From: Rhodobacter sp.
Lineage (GTDB): Bacteria > Pseudomonadota > Alphaproteobacteria > Rhodobacterales > Rhodobacteraceae
Direction: 5' to 3'
NCBI GenBank assembly: GCA_030065095.1
Contig: JASJDP010000009.1
Coordinates: 25,782-89,781, forward strand
Length of the DNA stretch: 64,000 bases
Under the pieces are notes generated by a model. It made no database searches. It was not told the DNA's origin and saw only the letters and a program-made list of their open reading frames with translations. This document shows, in pieces, positions 15,726-25,198 of this stretch; the first letter of the stretch is position 1; each line of letters starts with the position of its first letter. Both the position numbers and the translations under genes were made by a program.

Positions 15726-18185
15726 ATGGCACGGACGTTTCGCTGGCTTCTTAGGATCTTCACCGGGCTCATGGTCCTGGCGGCTCTGGTGCTGGCGCTG
15801 GTCTACTATTTCGCCGCGCGCTCGCTGCCGGACTTCACTGCGGCGCAAACGGTCGAAGGCCTCGATGCCGAGGTCGAGATCGTGCGCGACAACGCCAGCG
15901 TGCCGCATATCTTCGGCCAGTCCGATACGGACGTGTTCTTTGGTCTGGGCTTTGCTCATGCGCAGGACCGGCTGTGGCAGATGACCATGCTGCGGCGCAC
16001 CGCGCAAGGACGGCTGAGCGAACTCTTCGGGGAACGCACCGTCAAGATCGACGAGCTTCTGCGGCGGTTCGATTTCTACGGCCTGTCGGTGCAATCGGTC
16101 GCGGCACAGGATGCCTACACGACCGCCGCGCTCGAGGCCTATTCCAAGGGCGTAAACGCCCGGCTGCAGAGGGTGAACGAAAACGCGCTGGGGCGCGGCG
16201 CACCCGAACTCTTTTTGTTCTCGAACCGGATCGCCCCCTGGCAGCCCGCGGATTCGCTCGCGATCATCAGGCTCATGGCGCTGCAGTTGTCAGGGCATCT
16301 GGAGGACGAGGTGCTGCGCGCCCGCACATCGCTGCTTTTGCCCAACGAACGCCTGACCGACATCCTTCCCGACGCGCCCGGCGCCGGCATCGCTGCGCTG
16401 CCGCGCTATGCCGATCTGTTCCCCTCCCTGCCCCGCTATGCCGAGGCCGCGCCGCGGCCCGACCACGGGCTGACACCGATGCAGCCGCGCGGGCTGGCGG
16501 GTGCGTCCAACGCCTGGGCCGCCGCCCCCTCCCGCGCCGCCGCAGGCGCCACGCTTTTGGCCAACGACCCGCATCTGGGCTTTTCCGCCCCCTCGACCTG
16601 GTATCTCGCCCGGCTGGATCTGCAATCGGGCGGCGTCATCGGCGGCACGATCCCGGGCATGCCGCTGGTGCTGGTCGGCCGCAGCGAGGGCTTCGGCTGG
16701 GGCCTGACCTCGTCCTATCTGGACGACCAGGATGTCTATATCGAACAGCTCAATCCGGAGAACCCCTCAGAGGCCCTGACGCCCGAAGGCTACAAGCCGA
16801 TGCGCACGCGGACCTCGATCATCGAGGTGAAGGACGCCGAACCGGTCAGCATCACCCTGCAGTGGACGGAAAACGGCCCGGTCCTGCCCGGCCATCATTT
16901 CTCGCTGGGGCCCATCACACCGCCGGGGCATGTCACATCGCTGGCCTGGACGGCGCTGTCGCGCGACGATACCTCGATGAGCGCAGGGCTCGCGTTGATG
17001 CGATCGAAATCCGTCGCCGAAGGGCTCGCCGCTGCCGAACGCTACATCGCCCCCAGTCAGAACCTGACCATGGCCGATGCCGAAACCATCGCGATGAAGA
17101 CCATCGGCGCCATGCCGCGCCGCACAGCGGGGCATCAGACATTCGGCAGGCTGCCCTCGCCCGGCTGGCTGCAGCTCAACCGGTGGCAGGGCGTCCTGAA
17201 CTATACCGCAAACCCCGAATTCATCGCCCCGGAAGGCGGTATTCTGGGCAATACCAACAACAAGACTGTCGAGCGCCCCTTCCCGCTGCATGTCAGCCAC
17301 GACTGGGGCGATACCCAGCGGGTCCAGCGCTGGCGGAGGCTGATGCAGAACCGCGAGGTGCACACCCGCGAAAGCTTTATCGAGGCGCAGCTGGATACGG
17401 TGTCGGTGACCGCCCGCGCCCTGCTGCCGCTGGTGGCCAAGGATCTGTGGTTCACCGGCGAGGCCGCGCCGGCCGGCACCACCGAACGCCGCCGGCAGGA
17501 GGCGCTGCTGCTGTTGGCCGACTGGAACGGCGAGATGAACGAGCATCTGCCCGAACCGCTGATCTACTCGGCCTGGATGCGCGCGCTGCAGGACCGGCTG
17601 ATCCGCGACGAGTTGGGCCCGCTCGCCCGCGACTACCGCCATGTGGAACCCTTGTTCATCGAGCGCGTCTTCCGCGATGTCGACGGTGCCTCTGCCTGGT
17701 GCGACGTGCTGCAATCGGCTGCGACCGAGACCTGCACCGATATCGCCCGCCTTGCACTGGACGACGCGCTTGTCTGGCTGGCCGAAAGCCATGGCGGCAC
17801 GCTGGAATCGCTGCGCTGGGGCGATGCGCATCAGGCGACGCACGACCATCAGGTACTGGGCGACCTGCCGGTGCTGCGCTGGTTCGTGAATGTCCGGCAA
17901 TCGACCTCGGGCGGCGACAATACGCTGCTCAGGGGCCGCACCTCTGGCCGGGATCCGCAACCCTTCCTGAACGTGCACGGCGCCGGATACCGGGGCGTCT
18001 ACGACTTCGCCGATCCCGACAGTTCTGTCTTCATCATCTCGACCGGCCAGTCCGGCCACCCGCTGAGCCGGCACTACGACGATCTGGGAGAGCTGTGGCG
18101 GCGCGGCGAATATATCCCGATGTCGCTCGACCCGGCGCTTGCGCGGGCGGCGGCGGTGGGGATTACCCGGCTTGTCCCGCGCTGA
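15726..18185 (+). CDS. Penicillin acylase family (Ntn-hydrolase) amidase
   Basis: An 819-residue exported or membrane-anchored Ntn hydrolase. An N-terminal hydrophobic segment (about 11-32) is followed by the alpha chain and then the self-cleavage site GASN, placing the nucleophile at about Ser261 (AGASNAWAA). NDPHLGFSAPSTWY follows, as is standard for penicillin/acyl-homoserine-lactone acylases. Later ENGPV and a region with NTNNKTVERPFP (about 517-528) supplies the oxyanion Asn. Such enzymes cleave amide-linked acyl groups; natural substrates include N-acyl homoserine lactones and other N-acyl compounds. Substrate here is unknown. It ends 4 bp before a convergent MgtE-like gene. Confidence 0.9.
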   Translation: MARTFRWLLRIFTGLMVLAALVLALVYYFAARSLPDFTAAQTVEGLDAEVEIVRDNASVPHIFGQSDTDVFFGLGFAHAQDRLWQMTMLRRTAQGRLSELFGERTVKIDELLRRFDFYGLSVQSVAAQDAYTTAALEAYSKGVNARLQRVNENALGRGAPELFLFSNRIAPWQPADSLAIIRLMALQLSGHLEDEVLRARTSLLLPNERLTDILPDAPGAGIAALPRYADLFPSLPRYAEAAPRPDHGLTPMQPRGLAGASNAWAAAPSRAAAGATLLANDPHLGFSAPSTWYLARLDLQSGGVIGGTIPGMPLVLVGRSEGFGWGLTSSYLDDQDVYIEQLNPENPSEALTPEGYKPMRTRTSIIEVKDAEPVSITLQWTENGPVLPGHHFSLGPITPPGHVTSLAWTALSRDDTSMSAGLALMRSKSVAEGLAAAERYIAPSQNLTMADAETIAMKTIGAMPRRTAGHQTFGRLPSPGWLQLNRWQGVLNYTANPEFIAPEGGILGNTNNKTVERPFPLHVSHDWGDTQRVQRWRRLMQNREVHTRESFIEAQLDTVSVTARALLPLVAKDLWFTGEAAPAGTTERRRQEALLLLADWNGEMNEHLPEPLIYSAWMRALQDRLIRDELGPLARDYRHVEPLFIERVFRDVDGASAWCDVLQSAATETCTDIARLALDDALVWLAESHGGTLESLRWGDAHQATHDHQVLGDLPVLRWFVNVRQSTSGGDNTLLRGRTSGRDPQPFLNVHGAGYRGVYDFADPDSSVFIISTGQSGHPLSRHYDDLGELWRRGEYIPMSLDPALARAAAVGITRLVPR

Positions 18186-18189
18186 TCGG

Positions 18190-19176
18190 TCAAAGCAGCA
18201 GGAGCGACGCCAACAGGAAATAGATCGTCAGACTGGCCGCATCCTGGATGATGGTGCAGATCGGCCCCGATCCCATCGCCGGGTCCGATCCCACCCTCTG
18301 GAATGCCCATGGCAGCGCAAAGCCGACGACGGCCGACACGGCCCCGCCGCCCAAAACGGCCAGCCCGACCGCCAGCGCCAGGACCGCGTCGCCGAAAACG
18401 CCCAGCACCGCCCCGGCCGCAATCAGTCCCAGCACCGCGCCGATGGCCAGTCCGATCAGCATCTCGTCGCGCAGAAGCGTCCGGATCGACACGTCATGCG
18501 TCGCCAGCCCCCGGACCGACACCGACACCGCCTGCGACCCGATCGCGCCCGCGATATAAACCAGGGCGGGCACGAAAAAGGCGACCGAGACGTTCGTGGC
18601 CAGCGTGTGTTCGAAGCCGATCATCACGACCGTGATCACCGAGGACGCGAACAGCCCGAAGATCAGCCAGGGAATGCGCCGCCGGAACCGGTCGCGCAAC
18701 GGCGCATCGAGCGCGGCGCCCGGACCCTCCTCATGCGCGGCAATACCGGCGATGCGCTGAAGGTCCTCCATATGCTCTTCGCGCAGGATCCGGAACAGCG
18801 CCTCGGGCGGAACCGCGCCGATCAGGCGGCCGTCTTCGTCGACGACCGGCACGGCGATCATATTGAGCCGGATCGCCAGCGCGGCGATCTGTTCCTGGTC
18901 GTCGCCCGGGCGGACGGCCTGGTGTTCGGGCTCCATGATCTCGCCGATCTTCAGCGCGCCGTTCGCGAACAGATCGTTGATCCGCACGATGCCCTCCAGC
19001 CGGCCCTCGTGATCGGTGACAAAGACGGTGTCGGCGGACTCGAACTGTTGCCCGCGAAGCTGCTGCACGACGCTGTCGACGGGGGTGTCGATATGGGCCT
19101 GCGGGATCCTGGTCAGCATATGGGCCGCGGCAGCCTCGCGGTGATAGGCAAGGGTGATCGGGACGGTGTCGGTCAT
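18190..19176 (-). CDS. MgtE-type Mg2+/divalent cation channel lacking the N-terminal domain
   Basis: A 328-residue protein with two CBS domains (about 20-140) followed by the five-helix MgtE pore domain (about 170-328). The conserved pore motif is recognisable in AGAIGSQAVSVSVRGLA and in the late ALPWAFQRVGSDPAMGSGP segment. Full-length MgtE is about 450 residues because of an N-terminal alpha-solenoid that senses Mg2+; that domain is absent here and no upstream in-frame extension encodes it. The protein may therefore be gated only through its CBS domains. The 182-bp upstream gap contains a fragment related to the dispersed repeat. Confidence 0.87.
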   Translation of the reverse strand: MTDTVPITLAYHREAAAAHMLTRIPQAHIDTPVDSVVQQLRGQQFESADTVFVTDHEGRLEGIVRINDLFANGALKIGEIMEPEHQAVRPGDDQEQIAALAIRLNMIAVPVVDEDGRLIGAVPPEALFRILREEHMEDLQRIAGIAAHEEGPGAALDAPLRDRFRRRIPWLIFGLFASSVITVVMIGFEHTLATNVSVAFFVPALVYIAGAIGSQAVSVSVRGLATHDVSIRTLLRDEMLIGLAIGAVLGLIAAGAVLGVFGDAVLALAVGLAVLGGGAVSAVVGFALPWAFQRVGSDPAMGSGPICTIIQDAASLTIYFLLASLLLL

Positions 19177-19240
19177 GCGCGTGCCTTCGCCTCCTTTGCG
19201 GCTGGGGGAATGCTAGAGCGGGACGAGGTTCGAGGAAACC

Positions 19241-19335
19241 GCGGTTCGGCAGGCTCCGGCCTGAAACGGACGTCGCCTGTCGAGCGCGAAGCCGCGCCAG
19301 AAGCCTGGTTGCGAATGGCAACTTCAGGCCGGTCG
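19241..19335. repeat. Degenerate relative of the dispersed repeat
   Basis: The stretch CTCCGGCCTGAAACGGACGT and the following GAGCGCGAAGCCGCGCC resemble the left arm of the copy at 14441, and AACTTCAGGCCGG near 19320 resembles a right arm. The interior is missing. Assignment by eye only. Confidence 0.35.
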
Positions 19336-19358
19336 CCGCCCGAATCCGAGATCGCGCC

Positions 19359-19856
19359 TCAGGCGCCCAGGTCGAACCGCATCGACACGCGGTCCACCGG
19401 CGTCCCATCGCGCAGCGGTACGCCGCGCGCGACGGCATGCCGGCGAAAGCCCATCTTGGCATAGTAGGCCAACCCGCCGTCGTTGTCGGCACGGATTGTG
19501 GCGTTGATCTGGGCCCAGCCCAGCCCGGCGGCAGCCCGATGGGTTTCTGAAAACAATGCGGCGCCAATGCCCGGTCGCCGCGGCGTCCGGCGGGCAAAGG
19601 TGGCGATGTCGGCGACATCCGGCGGCAGCCCTGCGTGGCGCTGTAACGCCTGAAACCCAGCCACGGCGCCGGCTTCGTCCAGAGCCACATGGCACAGGAC
19701 CACGTCCTGGCCGGTCAGGAAATGCGCCGCCGCCTCTGCCTCGGTCAGTTCCACCTGATAGGCGGTCGTGCCGCCGATCCGGATGATCTCGTTCAGGATC
19801 GTACGAATCGCGGGAATGTCGGCGTGACTCCCTTCGCGGACTTGGATGGCCGCCAT
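19359..19856 (-). CDS. GNAT family N-acetyltransferase (phosphinothricin acetyltransferase-like)
   Basis: A 165-residue acetyl-CoA-dependent N-acetyltransferase. The N-terminal RE-x7-IPAIRTILNEII start and the RRPGIGAALF acetyl-CoA-binding loop (R/Q-x2-G-x-G/A) mark the GNAT fold. The NDGGLAYYAKMGFRR segment is the usual C-terminal motif. It starts 4 bp after the hflX stop and is probably the last gene of the hfq-hflX transcript. Small-molecule substrate unknown; resemblance to phosphinothricin acetyltransferases does not prove herbicide resistance. Confidence 0.85.
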   Translation of the reverse strand: MAAIQVREGSHADIPAIRTILNEIIRIGGTTAYQVELTEAEAAAHFLTGQDVVLCHVALDEAGAVAGFQALQRHAGLPPDVADIATFARRTPRRPGIGAALFSETHRAAAGLGWAQINATIRADNDGGLAYYAKMGFRRHAVARGVPLRDGTPVDRVSMRFDLGA

Positions 19857-19860
19857 AGCC

Positions 19861-21135
19861 TCAGATCTCCCGAAACCGCATTTCCTGCCGCGGTGTCCAG
19901 CGCACGGTCAGGTCAAACCCATCCTCGGTTTGGGTTTCCGCCTCGACAACGCCCTGATCGTGCAGCCAGGCCCGGCGCTTTCCATCCGTGAAAGGCAAGT
20001 GCAGACGGTGCTCGCTGCGCCGTTCGTCGAGCGCATCGGCCACTGCATCCAGCAGGGCGTCTATTCCCTCGCCCGAAAGGGCCGAGATCGGGAAGATGGC
20101 GCGGTCGCGCGCGGCGCGGGCCAGCAGCGGGCTGCGCTCGGTCGCGGGCAGCAGGTCGATCTTGTTCCACAGCTCTAATTGAGGCGTGTGCTCGCCGACG
20201 CCCAATTCGCCCAGGATCGCCGCGACATCGGCGGCCTGTTCCTCGGTCTCGGGATGGCTGATGTCGCGCACATGGCATATCAGATCGGCCTCCAGCACTT
20301 CCTCCAGCGTGGCACGGAAGGCGGCGACAAGCTGTGTCGGCAGGTCCGAGATGAAGCCCACGGTGTCGGACAGGATGATCTTGCGCCCGCCCGGCAGCGT
20401 CAGACCGCGCATCGTTGGATCCAGCGTGGCGAAAAGCATGTCCTTCGCCATCACCCGCGCCCCGGTCATCCGGTTGAAAAGCGTGGATTTCCCTGCGTTG
20501 GTGTAGCCCACCAGCGCCACCACCGGGAACGGCACCTTCTTGCGCGCCGAACGGTGCAGTTCGCGGGTTTTGACGACTTTGCCAAGCTGACGGCGAATAC
20601 GGGTGATCGCCTCGTCGATGGCGCGCCTGTCGGCCTCGATCTGGGTTTCACCGGGACCGCCGACAAACCCAAGCCCGCCGCGCTGGCGCTCCAGGTGGGT
20701 CCAGGCCCGCACCAGCCGGGTGCGCTGATACGACAGCGCGGCCAGCTCGACCTGCAGAACGCCCTCGCGGGTACGGGCGCGATCGGCGAAGATCTCCAGG
20801 ATCAGTGCGGTCCGGTCGAGGATCTTGATCTTCCATTTCTTTTCCAGATTGCGCTGCTGAACCGGTGTGACCGGGCCGTCGATCAGGACCAAATCCGTGT
20901 CTTCGCGGCTGAACCGGTCGCCAAGCTCTTCGATCTTGCCCGAGCCGAACAGAAGCCCCGGCTGGGGCTTTTGCAGCCGCACGACGTCCGCGCCGACAAC
21001 CTGCAGGTCCGGCAGCGCCGCGGCGAGCGCCACGGCTTCCTCCAACGCGGGCGACGCGTCGCGCCGGGCACGATCGGTGGCGATGTCGGGGTGCAGGACC
21101 CAGGCGCGGGTGACCGGCGTGTCGCCCAGGCTCAC
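19861..21135 (-). CDS. hflX: Ribosome-associated GTPase HflX
   Basis: A 424-residue GTPase that splits stalled or stress-arrested ribosomes. The N-terminal HflX domain includes LLFGSGKIEELG. The GTP-binding G1 loop is GYTNAGKS (about 210-217), G3 is DTVGFISDLP, and G4 is WNKID. The gene begins 3 bp after the hfq stop. The hfq-hflX arrangement is widespread in Proteobacteria. The last 90 residues form the poorly conserved C-terminal domain ending FREI. Confidence 0.95.
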   Translation of the reverse strand: MSLGDTPVTRAWVLHPDIATDRARRDASPALEEAVALAAALPDLQVVGADVVRLQKPQPGLLFGSGKIEELGDRFSREDTDLVLIDGPVTPVQQRNLEKKWKIKILDRTALILEIFADRARTREGVLQVELAALSYQRTRLVRAWTHLERQRGGLGFVGGPGETQIEADRRAIDEAITRIRRQLGKVVKTRELHRSARKKVPFPVVALVGYTNAGKSTLFNRMTGARVMAKDMLFATLDPTMRGLTLPGGRKIILSDTVGFISDLPTQLVAAFRATLEEVLEADLICHVRDISHPETEEQAADVAAILGELGVGEHTPQLELWNKIDLLPATERSPLLARAARDRAIFPISALSGEGIDALLDAVADALDERRSEHRLHLPFTDGKRRAWLHDQGVVEAETQTEDGFDLTVRWTPRQEMRFREI

Positions 21136-21138
21136 GCG

Positions 21139-21372
21139 TTACTCTTCGCCGTCGTAAAGGCTGATCGGCTGCGACGGCATGATCGTCGAGATCGCATGTT
21201 TGTAGACGAGCTGCGACTGGCCGTCCCGGCGCAGCAGCACGCAGAAATTATCGAACCAGGTGATGACACCCTGCAGCTTAACACCGTTGATCAGAAAGAT
21301 CGTGACCGAGACTTTCGTCTTGCGCACATGATTCAGAAACGCATCCTGCAAATTCTGCTTGTCAGCAGCCAT
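21139..21372 (-). CDS. hfq: RNA chaperone Hfq
   Basis: A 77-residue Sm-like protein that pairs small RNAs with mRNAs. The Sm1 region contains [19 protein letters not shown] and the Sm2 motif is YKHAISTI (the family's KHAISTI). The N-terminal [13 protein letters not shown] matches the RNA-binding proximal face. As in other alphaproteobacteria, there is only a short acidic tail after the core. It sits between trkH (136-bp gap upstream) and hflX (3-bp gap). Confidence 0.97.
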   Translation of the reverse strand: MAADKQNLQDAFLNHVRKTKVSVTIFLINGVKLQGVITWFDNFCVLLRRDGQSQLVYKHAISTIMPSQPISLYDGEE

Positions 21373-21508
21373 TGGTCTTTTGCCCTTGTTTATTCACTCT
21401 GCCCCGCGGGCACGCCCGCTTTGCATATGCGGCAGAGTATGGAGCGGCTGTAGCCAAGATTCCAGCCCCAAAAAAACTGCCCGTTTTGGTTGCATTTCAA
21501 GGGCTTTC

Positions 21509-23026
21509 TCAGCTGCGCCAGAACTCCGGGTTGAGCAGTGCGATGATGGCCAGGGTTTCAAGCCGGCCAAGCACCATCGAGGCGGCAAGGATCACCTTGG
21601 CGGCGTCGCTGAGCATGGCATAGCCGAGCCCGTCCCCGGCGATCGGGGCCAGCGGCCCGGTTGTGGATAGCGCCGCGATCGTCAGGACGACGGCGTCGTC
21701 AAAGCCGAGGCCGGTCAGCGAAAGCGCCAGCATGACCGCCGCGATGGAGATCGCGAAGAGCATGAAGAAGATCCAGGCGACATAAGCTCCCTGGCGACGC
21801 AGATAACGCGCCGTTTGCCCCGAGCCGCCGATGGAACTCGGGTGGACCAGGCGCTCCAGCTCGCGCGTGCCGTGCTTATAAAGCGCGTAGACGCGCAGCA
21901 ATTTGACCCCGCCCGCCGTCGTGGCGACGCCGCCGCCGAAGACCGCGAGCCCCATCAGGATCACCGACGGCGTGTCGAGCCCCGACCAGTCGCGCGCGGT
22001 ATCCCAGGCGGCGCTTTCAAAGCCTGTGGTGGACAGGAACGACAGAACCGTGAAGGCGCCGCCCCAGAACGCCTGCAGCCCCTGCCAGACCGACTGGGCG
22101 GCCTCGACTTCGATGGCGCCGATCCAATGACGCAGAAACAGGAAAAACGGCACGGCGGCCACGATGAACAGACCCATCTGAAGCTCGGGGTCCTGCGTCA
22201 GTTTCGACACGCCGCCGTCGCGGCTGTCGCGGGCGAACGTGCCGCGAGACAAGGCGAAGCCGAGAAACAGAAAAATCAGAAACTCGCCGCCAAAGCCCGA
22301 TCCCGCGGCGGTAACGCCGCCGACGGGGGAGATGCCGCTGGTGGCCAGCACCGACATCGCATGACAAAGCGCGACCAGCGGCGCGTCGCCGAGGATCAGA
22401 AGACCCACCCATAACAACAGCGTCAGCGTGCCGTAGATCGGAAACAGGACCAGCGCATGGCGTTGCAGGCGCAGGGACGGATCCGCGATTCGGATGATCT
22501 GGCTATGGGCCGCGGCGGCCTCGCCGGAACGGGCCGGGGCAAGAACCTCGAACCCGCCGAGGTTCAGCGGCGCCAGAATGGCGATGGCGGTGACCCAGAT
22601 CAGGAAACCGCCGAACCAGCCCACAAGGGCACGCCACAGGTGCTCCGCCCCCGACAGCCGCGCGGGATCGTCGAAGAGCGTGGCACCGGTTGTGGTAAGG
22701 CTCGAGACCATTTCGAAATAAGCGTTGAGAAACCGGGTGTTGCCGACGGACTCGTAGAATGGGACCGCCAACATGGCGGGAAGCACCGTGAAGGCGCCGA
22801 GCAGCGCGAGAAGGTGGCTGCGGGCCTGGTTTTTCGGTGTATGGCCAGCGGTCGCGATGCCAATCATCGCAGCGAAGGCAAGAAAGATCGTTCCGCTGTA
22901 AGAAAATGCGCGCGCACCCTCCCAATCCCGGGTGGCGGCGGCTACCCCGCCCGGCACGTACATCGCCAGCGCCCCTGCCCCCATCAGGATCAGGATCAGC
23001 GGCATGGACAGGATGCGGGTGAGCAT
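21509..23026 (-). CDS. trkH: Potassium uptake membrane subunit TrkH
   Basis: A 505-residue potassium channel-like subunit with about ten or more hydrophobic segments and repeated pore loops with TTGATLF, LATSGISP, LSTTGFES and LSTTGPLA, matching the four selectivity-filter repeats of TrkH/KtrB. Start ATG 23026 (LTRILSMPLILIL) is favoured; a GTG at 23059 would add 11 unconserved residues. TrkA, its cytosolic gating subunit, is encoded upstream on the same strand. A dispersed repeat lies in the 476-bp gap between them, which separates genes that usually sit close together. Confidence 0.94.
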   Translation of the reverse strand: MLTRILSMPLILILMGAGALAMYVPGGVAAATRDWEGARAFSYSGTIFLAFAAMIGIATAGHTPKNQARSHLLALLGAFTVLPAMLAVPFYESVGNTRFLNAYFEMVSSLTTTGATLFDDPARLSGAEHLWRALVGWFGGFLIWVTAIAILAPLNLGGFEVLAPARSGEAAAAHSQIIRIADPSLRLQRHALVLFPIYGTLTLLLWVGLLILGDAPLVALCHAMSVLATSGISPVGGVTAAGSGFGGEFLIFLFLGFALSRGTFARDSRDGGVSKLTQDPELQMGLFIVAAVPFFLFLRHWIGAIEVEAAQSVWQGLQAFWGGAFTVLSFLSTTGFESAAWDTARDWSGLDTPSVILMGLAVFGGGVATTAGGVKLLRVYALYKHGTRELERLVHPSSIGGSGQTARYLRRQGAYVAWIFFMLFAISIAAVMLALSLTGLGFDDAVVLTIAALSTTGPLAPIAGDGLGYAMLSDAAKVILAASMVLGRLETLAIIALLNPEFWRS

Positions 23027-23225
23027 GCGGTTTGGTCTGTCCTGGCAGTTGACGCCCACCCGGAGCGGCGGGCCCGACGTCGACCTTCATAAAGCAGGTT
23101 TCGGCAGGACGCCATGAAGGCGAGGCATCCCACGAGGCGGCGGGCAACGCCGCCGCCGATCCCGCCCGGCGCGATCCGAGCCGGGCACCTTGCCACAGGG
23201 CGTGAAGTCTGACGAACCGCGGTCT

Positions 23226-23473
23226 ACCGGTTCTGGCTTGGAGCGGACGTTGTATCTCCCTTGAGGAGCCGCGTGATCGCCGACCCGCGGGGAGGCGACC
23301 CGGACCTTTGAACGGCTCGGTTTATCCCAGCAAAGTCCGAATGACCTCAATGCGATACGCTTCGCCCGCAAATCGCCTCCCCTCCGGGGCGGGTCGGCGA
23401 TGGCGCGGCGGCCTGCGGCCTTGATTCCGCGCCTGAATAAAGATTGCTAACGCCCGCTCCAGGCCAAACCGCC
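23226..23473. repeat. Dispersed hairpin-forming repeat, copy 2
   Basis: About 248 bases between trkA and trkH. The left end ACCGGTTCTGGCTTGGAGCG and right end CGCTCCAGGCCAAACCGCC are inverted repeats. The interior (for example GCCGACCCGCGGGGAGGCGA, then a stretch ending CCTTGATTCCGCGCCTGAA) is nearly the same as copy 1 at 14441-14689. It lies inside a probable operon, so it would be transcribed. Confidence 0.82.
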
Positions 23474-23502
23474 CCCGCGATCCACTCACCCGGCATGGCG
23501 CC

Positions 23503-24879
23503 CTAAAAGAAGTCGATCGTCACCTGCAGCAGCCGCTCGACCTCGGGCACGTCGGCTGCCATGGCGAAGATCGCGATCACGTCGCCCTCGTCGATACGCG
23601 TGTGACCGGTCGGCCGGATGACCTCATCCCCCTTCATCACGGCGCCGATCAGAACGCCTTCGGGAAAATCGATGTCGCGAACCTGCTGTCCGGCGATCGG
23701 CGAGGTCGACAGCACCTGCGCCTCGATGATCTCGGCCTCCGCGTCGCCGATGGAATAGACCCCGCGCACGCGGCCGTGACGGATGTGGCGCAGGATCGAA
23801 CTGACGGTCGTGGTGCGCGGGTTGATATAGGCATCGATATCCATCGGCCCCATCAAGGAACTCAACGACGGGTCGTTGATCAGGGCAATCGCCATCTTGG
23901 CACCCGCCGCCTTGCCCCGCACCGCCGCCAGGATGTTGCTTTTGTCGTCGTCGGTCACCGCCAGAATCGCATCCGCGCGCGCGATATTCGCCTCGGTCAG
24001 AAGCTCCTGGCTCAACCCGTCGCCATTCAGCACAATGGTCCGTTCCAGCGCATCCGCGGCGCGCTCGGCGCAGGTGCGGTTGCGTTCGATAACCTTGACG
24101 CGCACACGGTCGGCGCGCGATTCCAGCGCCTTGGCAACGGCAAGCCCGACATTGCCGCCGCCGACGATCACGACGCGCTCCTGTCTGATCGAGGTCTTGC
24201 CGAAGATTTCCAGTGTCCGGACGACGTCCTGCGTGTGGGCGAAAACATAGATCTGGTCGCCGATGAACAACTGATCGCCCGCTTCGGGCGCGAAAAGCGT
24301 ACCGTTGCGGCGAACGCCCACCACGACGGCGCGCAGGGTCGAAAACAGGTCCGAAAGCTGCCGCAGCGGGGTGTTGACGACAGGACAATCCTCGTCCAGC
24401 ACGATGCCCAGCAGCTCTGCCTGGCCGTCAAGGAAGCTCTCGGTGTCAAAGGCAGCCGGCGCGGCGAGGCGGCGCAGCGCGGCGTCGGCGACCTCGCGCT
24501 CGGGGCTGATCACCACGTCGATCGGCATATGATCGCGGCGGTAGAGGTCGGAATAAAGCGGGTTGAGGTAGGACTGGCTGCGCAGGCGGGCGATCTTCTT
24601 GGGCACGTTAAAGACCGAATGGGCCACCTGGCAGGTGACCATGTTGACCTCGTCGGAATAGGTCGCGGCGATCACCATGTCTGCATCGCGCGCCCCTGCC
24701 CGGTCGAGCACGTCGGGGTAACTGGCGAACCCCGCCACCCCCTGTACGTCAAGGGTATCGGTCGCCCGGCGCACCAGATCGGGGTTGTTGTCGACGACCG
24801 TGACGTCGTTTTTTTCGCCGGAAAGGTGCCGTGCAATCTGCCAGCCGACCTGACCCGCGCCGCAGATGATGACTTTCAT
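23503..24879 (-). CDS. trkA: Trk system potassium uptake regulatory subunit TrkA
   Basis: A 458-residue peripheral membrane protein that binds NAD(H)/nucleotides and gates TrkH. Two RCK halves are visible: the first Rossmann motif is IICGAGQVGWQIARHL at the N-terminus and the second is VIVGGGNVGLAVAKAL near residue 235. Each is followed by a TrkA_C domain. The length is normal for the fused two-RCK form. The upstream gap (24880-25198) carries a terminator that insulates it from the Hint gene. Confidence 0.95.
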   Translation of the reverse strand: MKVIICGAGQVGWQIARHLSGEKNDVTVVDNNPDLVRRATDTLDVQGVAGFASYPDVLDRAGARDADMVIAATYSDEVNMVTCQVAHSVFNVPKKIARLRSQSYLNPLYSDLYRRDHMPIDVVISPEREVADAALRRLAAPAAFDTESFLDGQAELLGIVLDEDCPVVNTPLRQLSDLFSTLRAVVVGVRRNGTLFAPEAGDQLFIGDQIYVFAHTQDVVRTLEIFGKTSIRQERVVIVGGGNVGLAVAKALESRADRVRVKVIERNRTCAERAADALERTIVLNGDGLSQELLTEANIARADAILAVTDDDKSNILAAVRGKAAGAKMAIALINDPSLSSLMGPMDIDAYINPRTTTVSSILRHIRHGRVRGVYSIGDAEAEIIEAQVLSTSPIAGQQVRDIDFPEGVLIGAVMKGDEVIRPTGHTRIDEGDVIAIFAMAADVPEVERLLQVTIDFF

Positions 24880-25116
24880 GCGCTTACCCCGTCATGCCCG
24901 CGCGGGGCGTAGCGATGACAGATGGAGACGCCCGGGTCAATGCAAAGGCCTTTCAGGCAGCGGTCGTCGCCGCCGCCGGGATCTGCCGCAAGGGCGCGCC
25001 GATCAAGGGCGCCGGTTTCGGAGTCGGGCAAAGGCGCCGTGCGACGAATGTCCGGATCCACCGCGTGTCGTTTGGCCCAACCCCGGCGCTCCTGCCCGTC
25101 CGGTGGATTGCCGAAT

Positions 25117-25155
25117 AAAAAGGACCCGCCCCAAGCCCCCGGGACGGGTCCTTTT
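25117..25155 (-). terminator. Rho-independent terminator after the Hint-domain gene
   Basis: On the minus strand the sequence folds as AAAAGGACCCGTCCC paired with GGGGCGGGTCCTTTT (one mismatch) around a short C/T-rich loop, followed by T residues. It lies between the Hint gene stop (25199) and the trkA start (24879). The A-tract on the other side makes it potentially bidirectional. Confidence 0.85.
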
Positions 25156-25198
25156 GCGCCGGCGAACGCCCCCCTGGTCCGCGGCGCTGCTGCGTGCG

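Noticed and set aside
16767..18074. Minus-strand frame opposite the penicillin acylase gene
   Set aside because: Composition and lack of motifs show it is a shadow frame.
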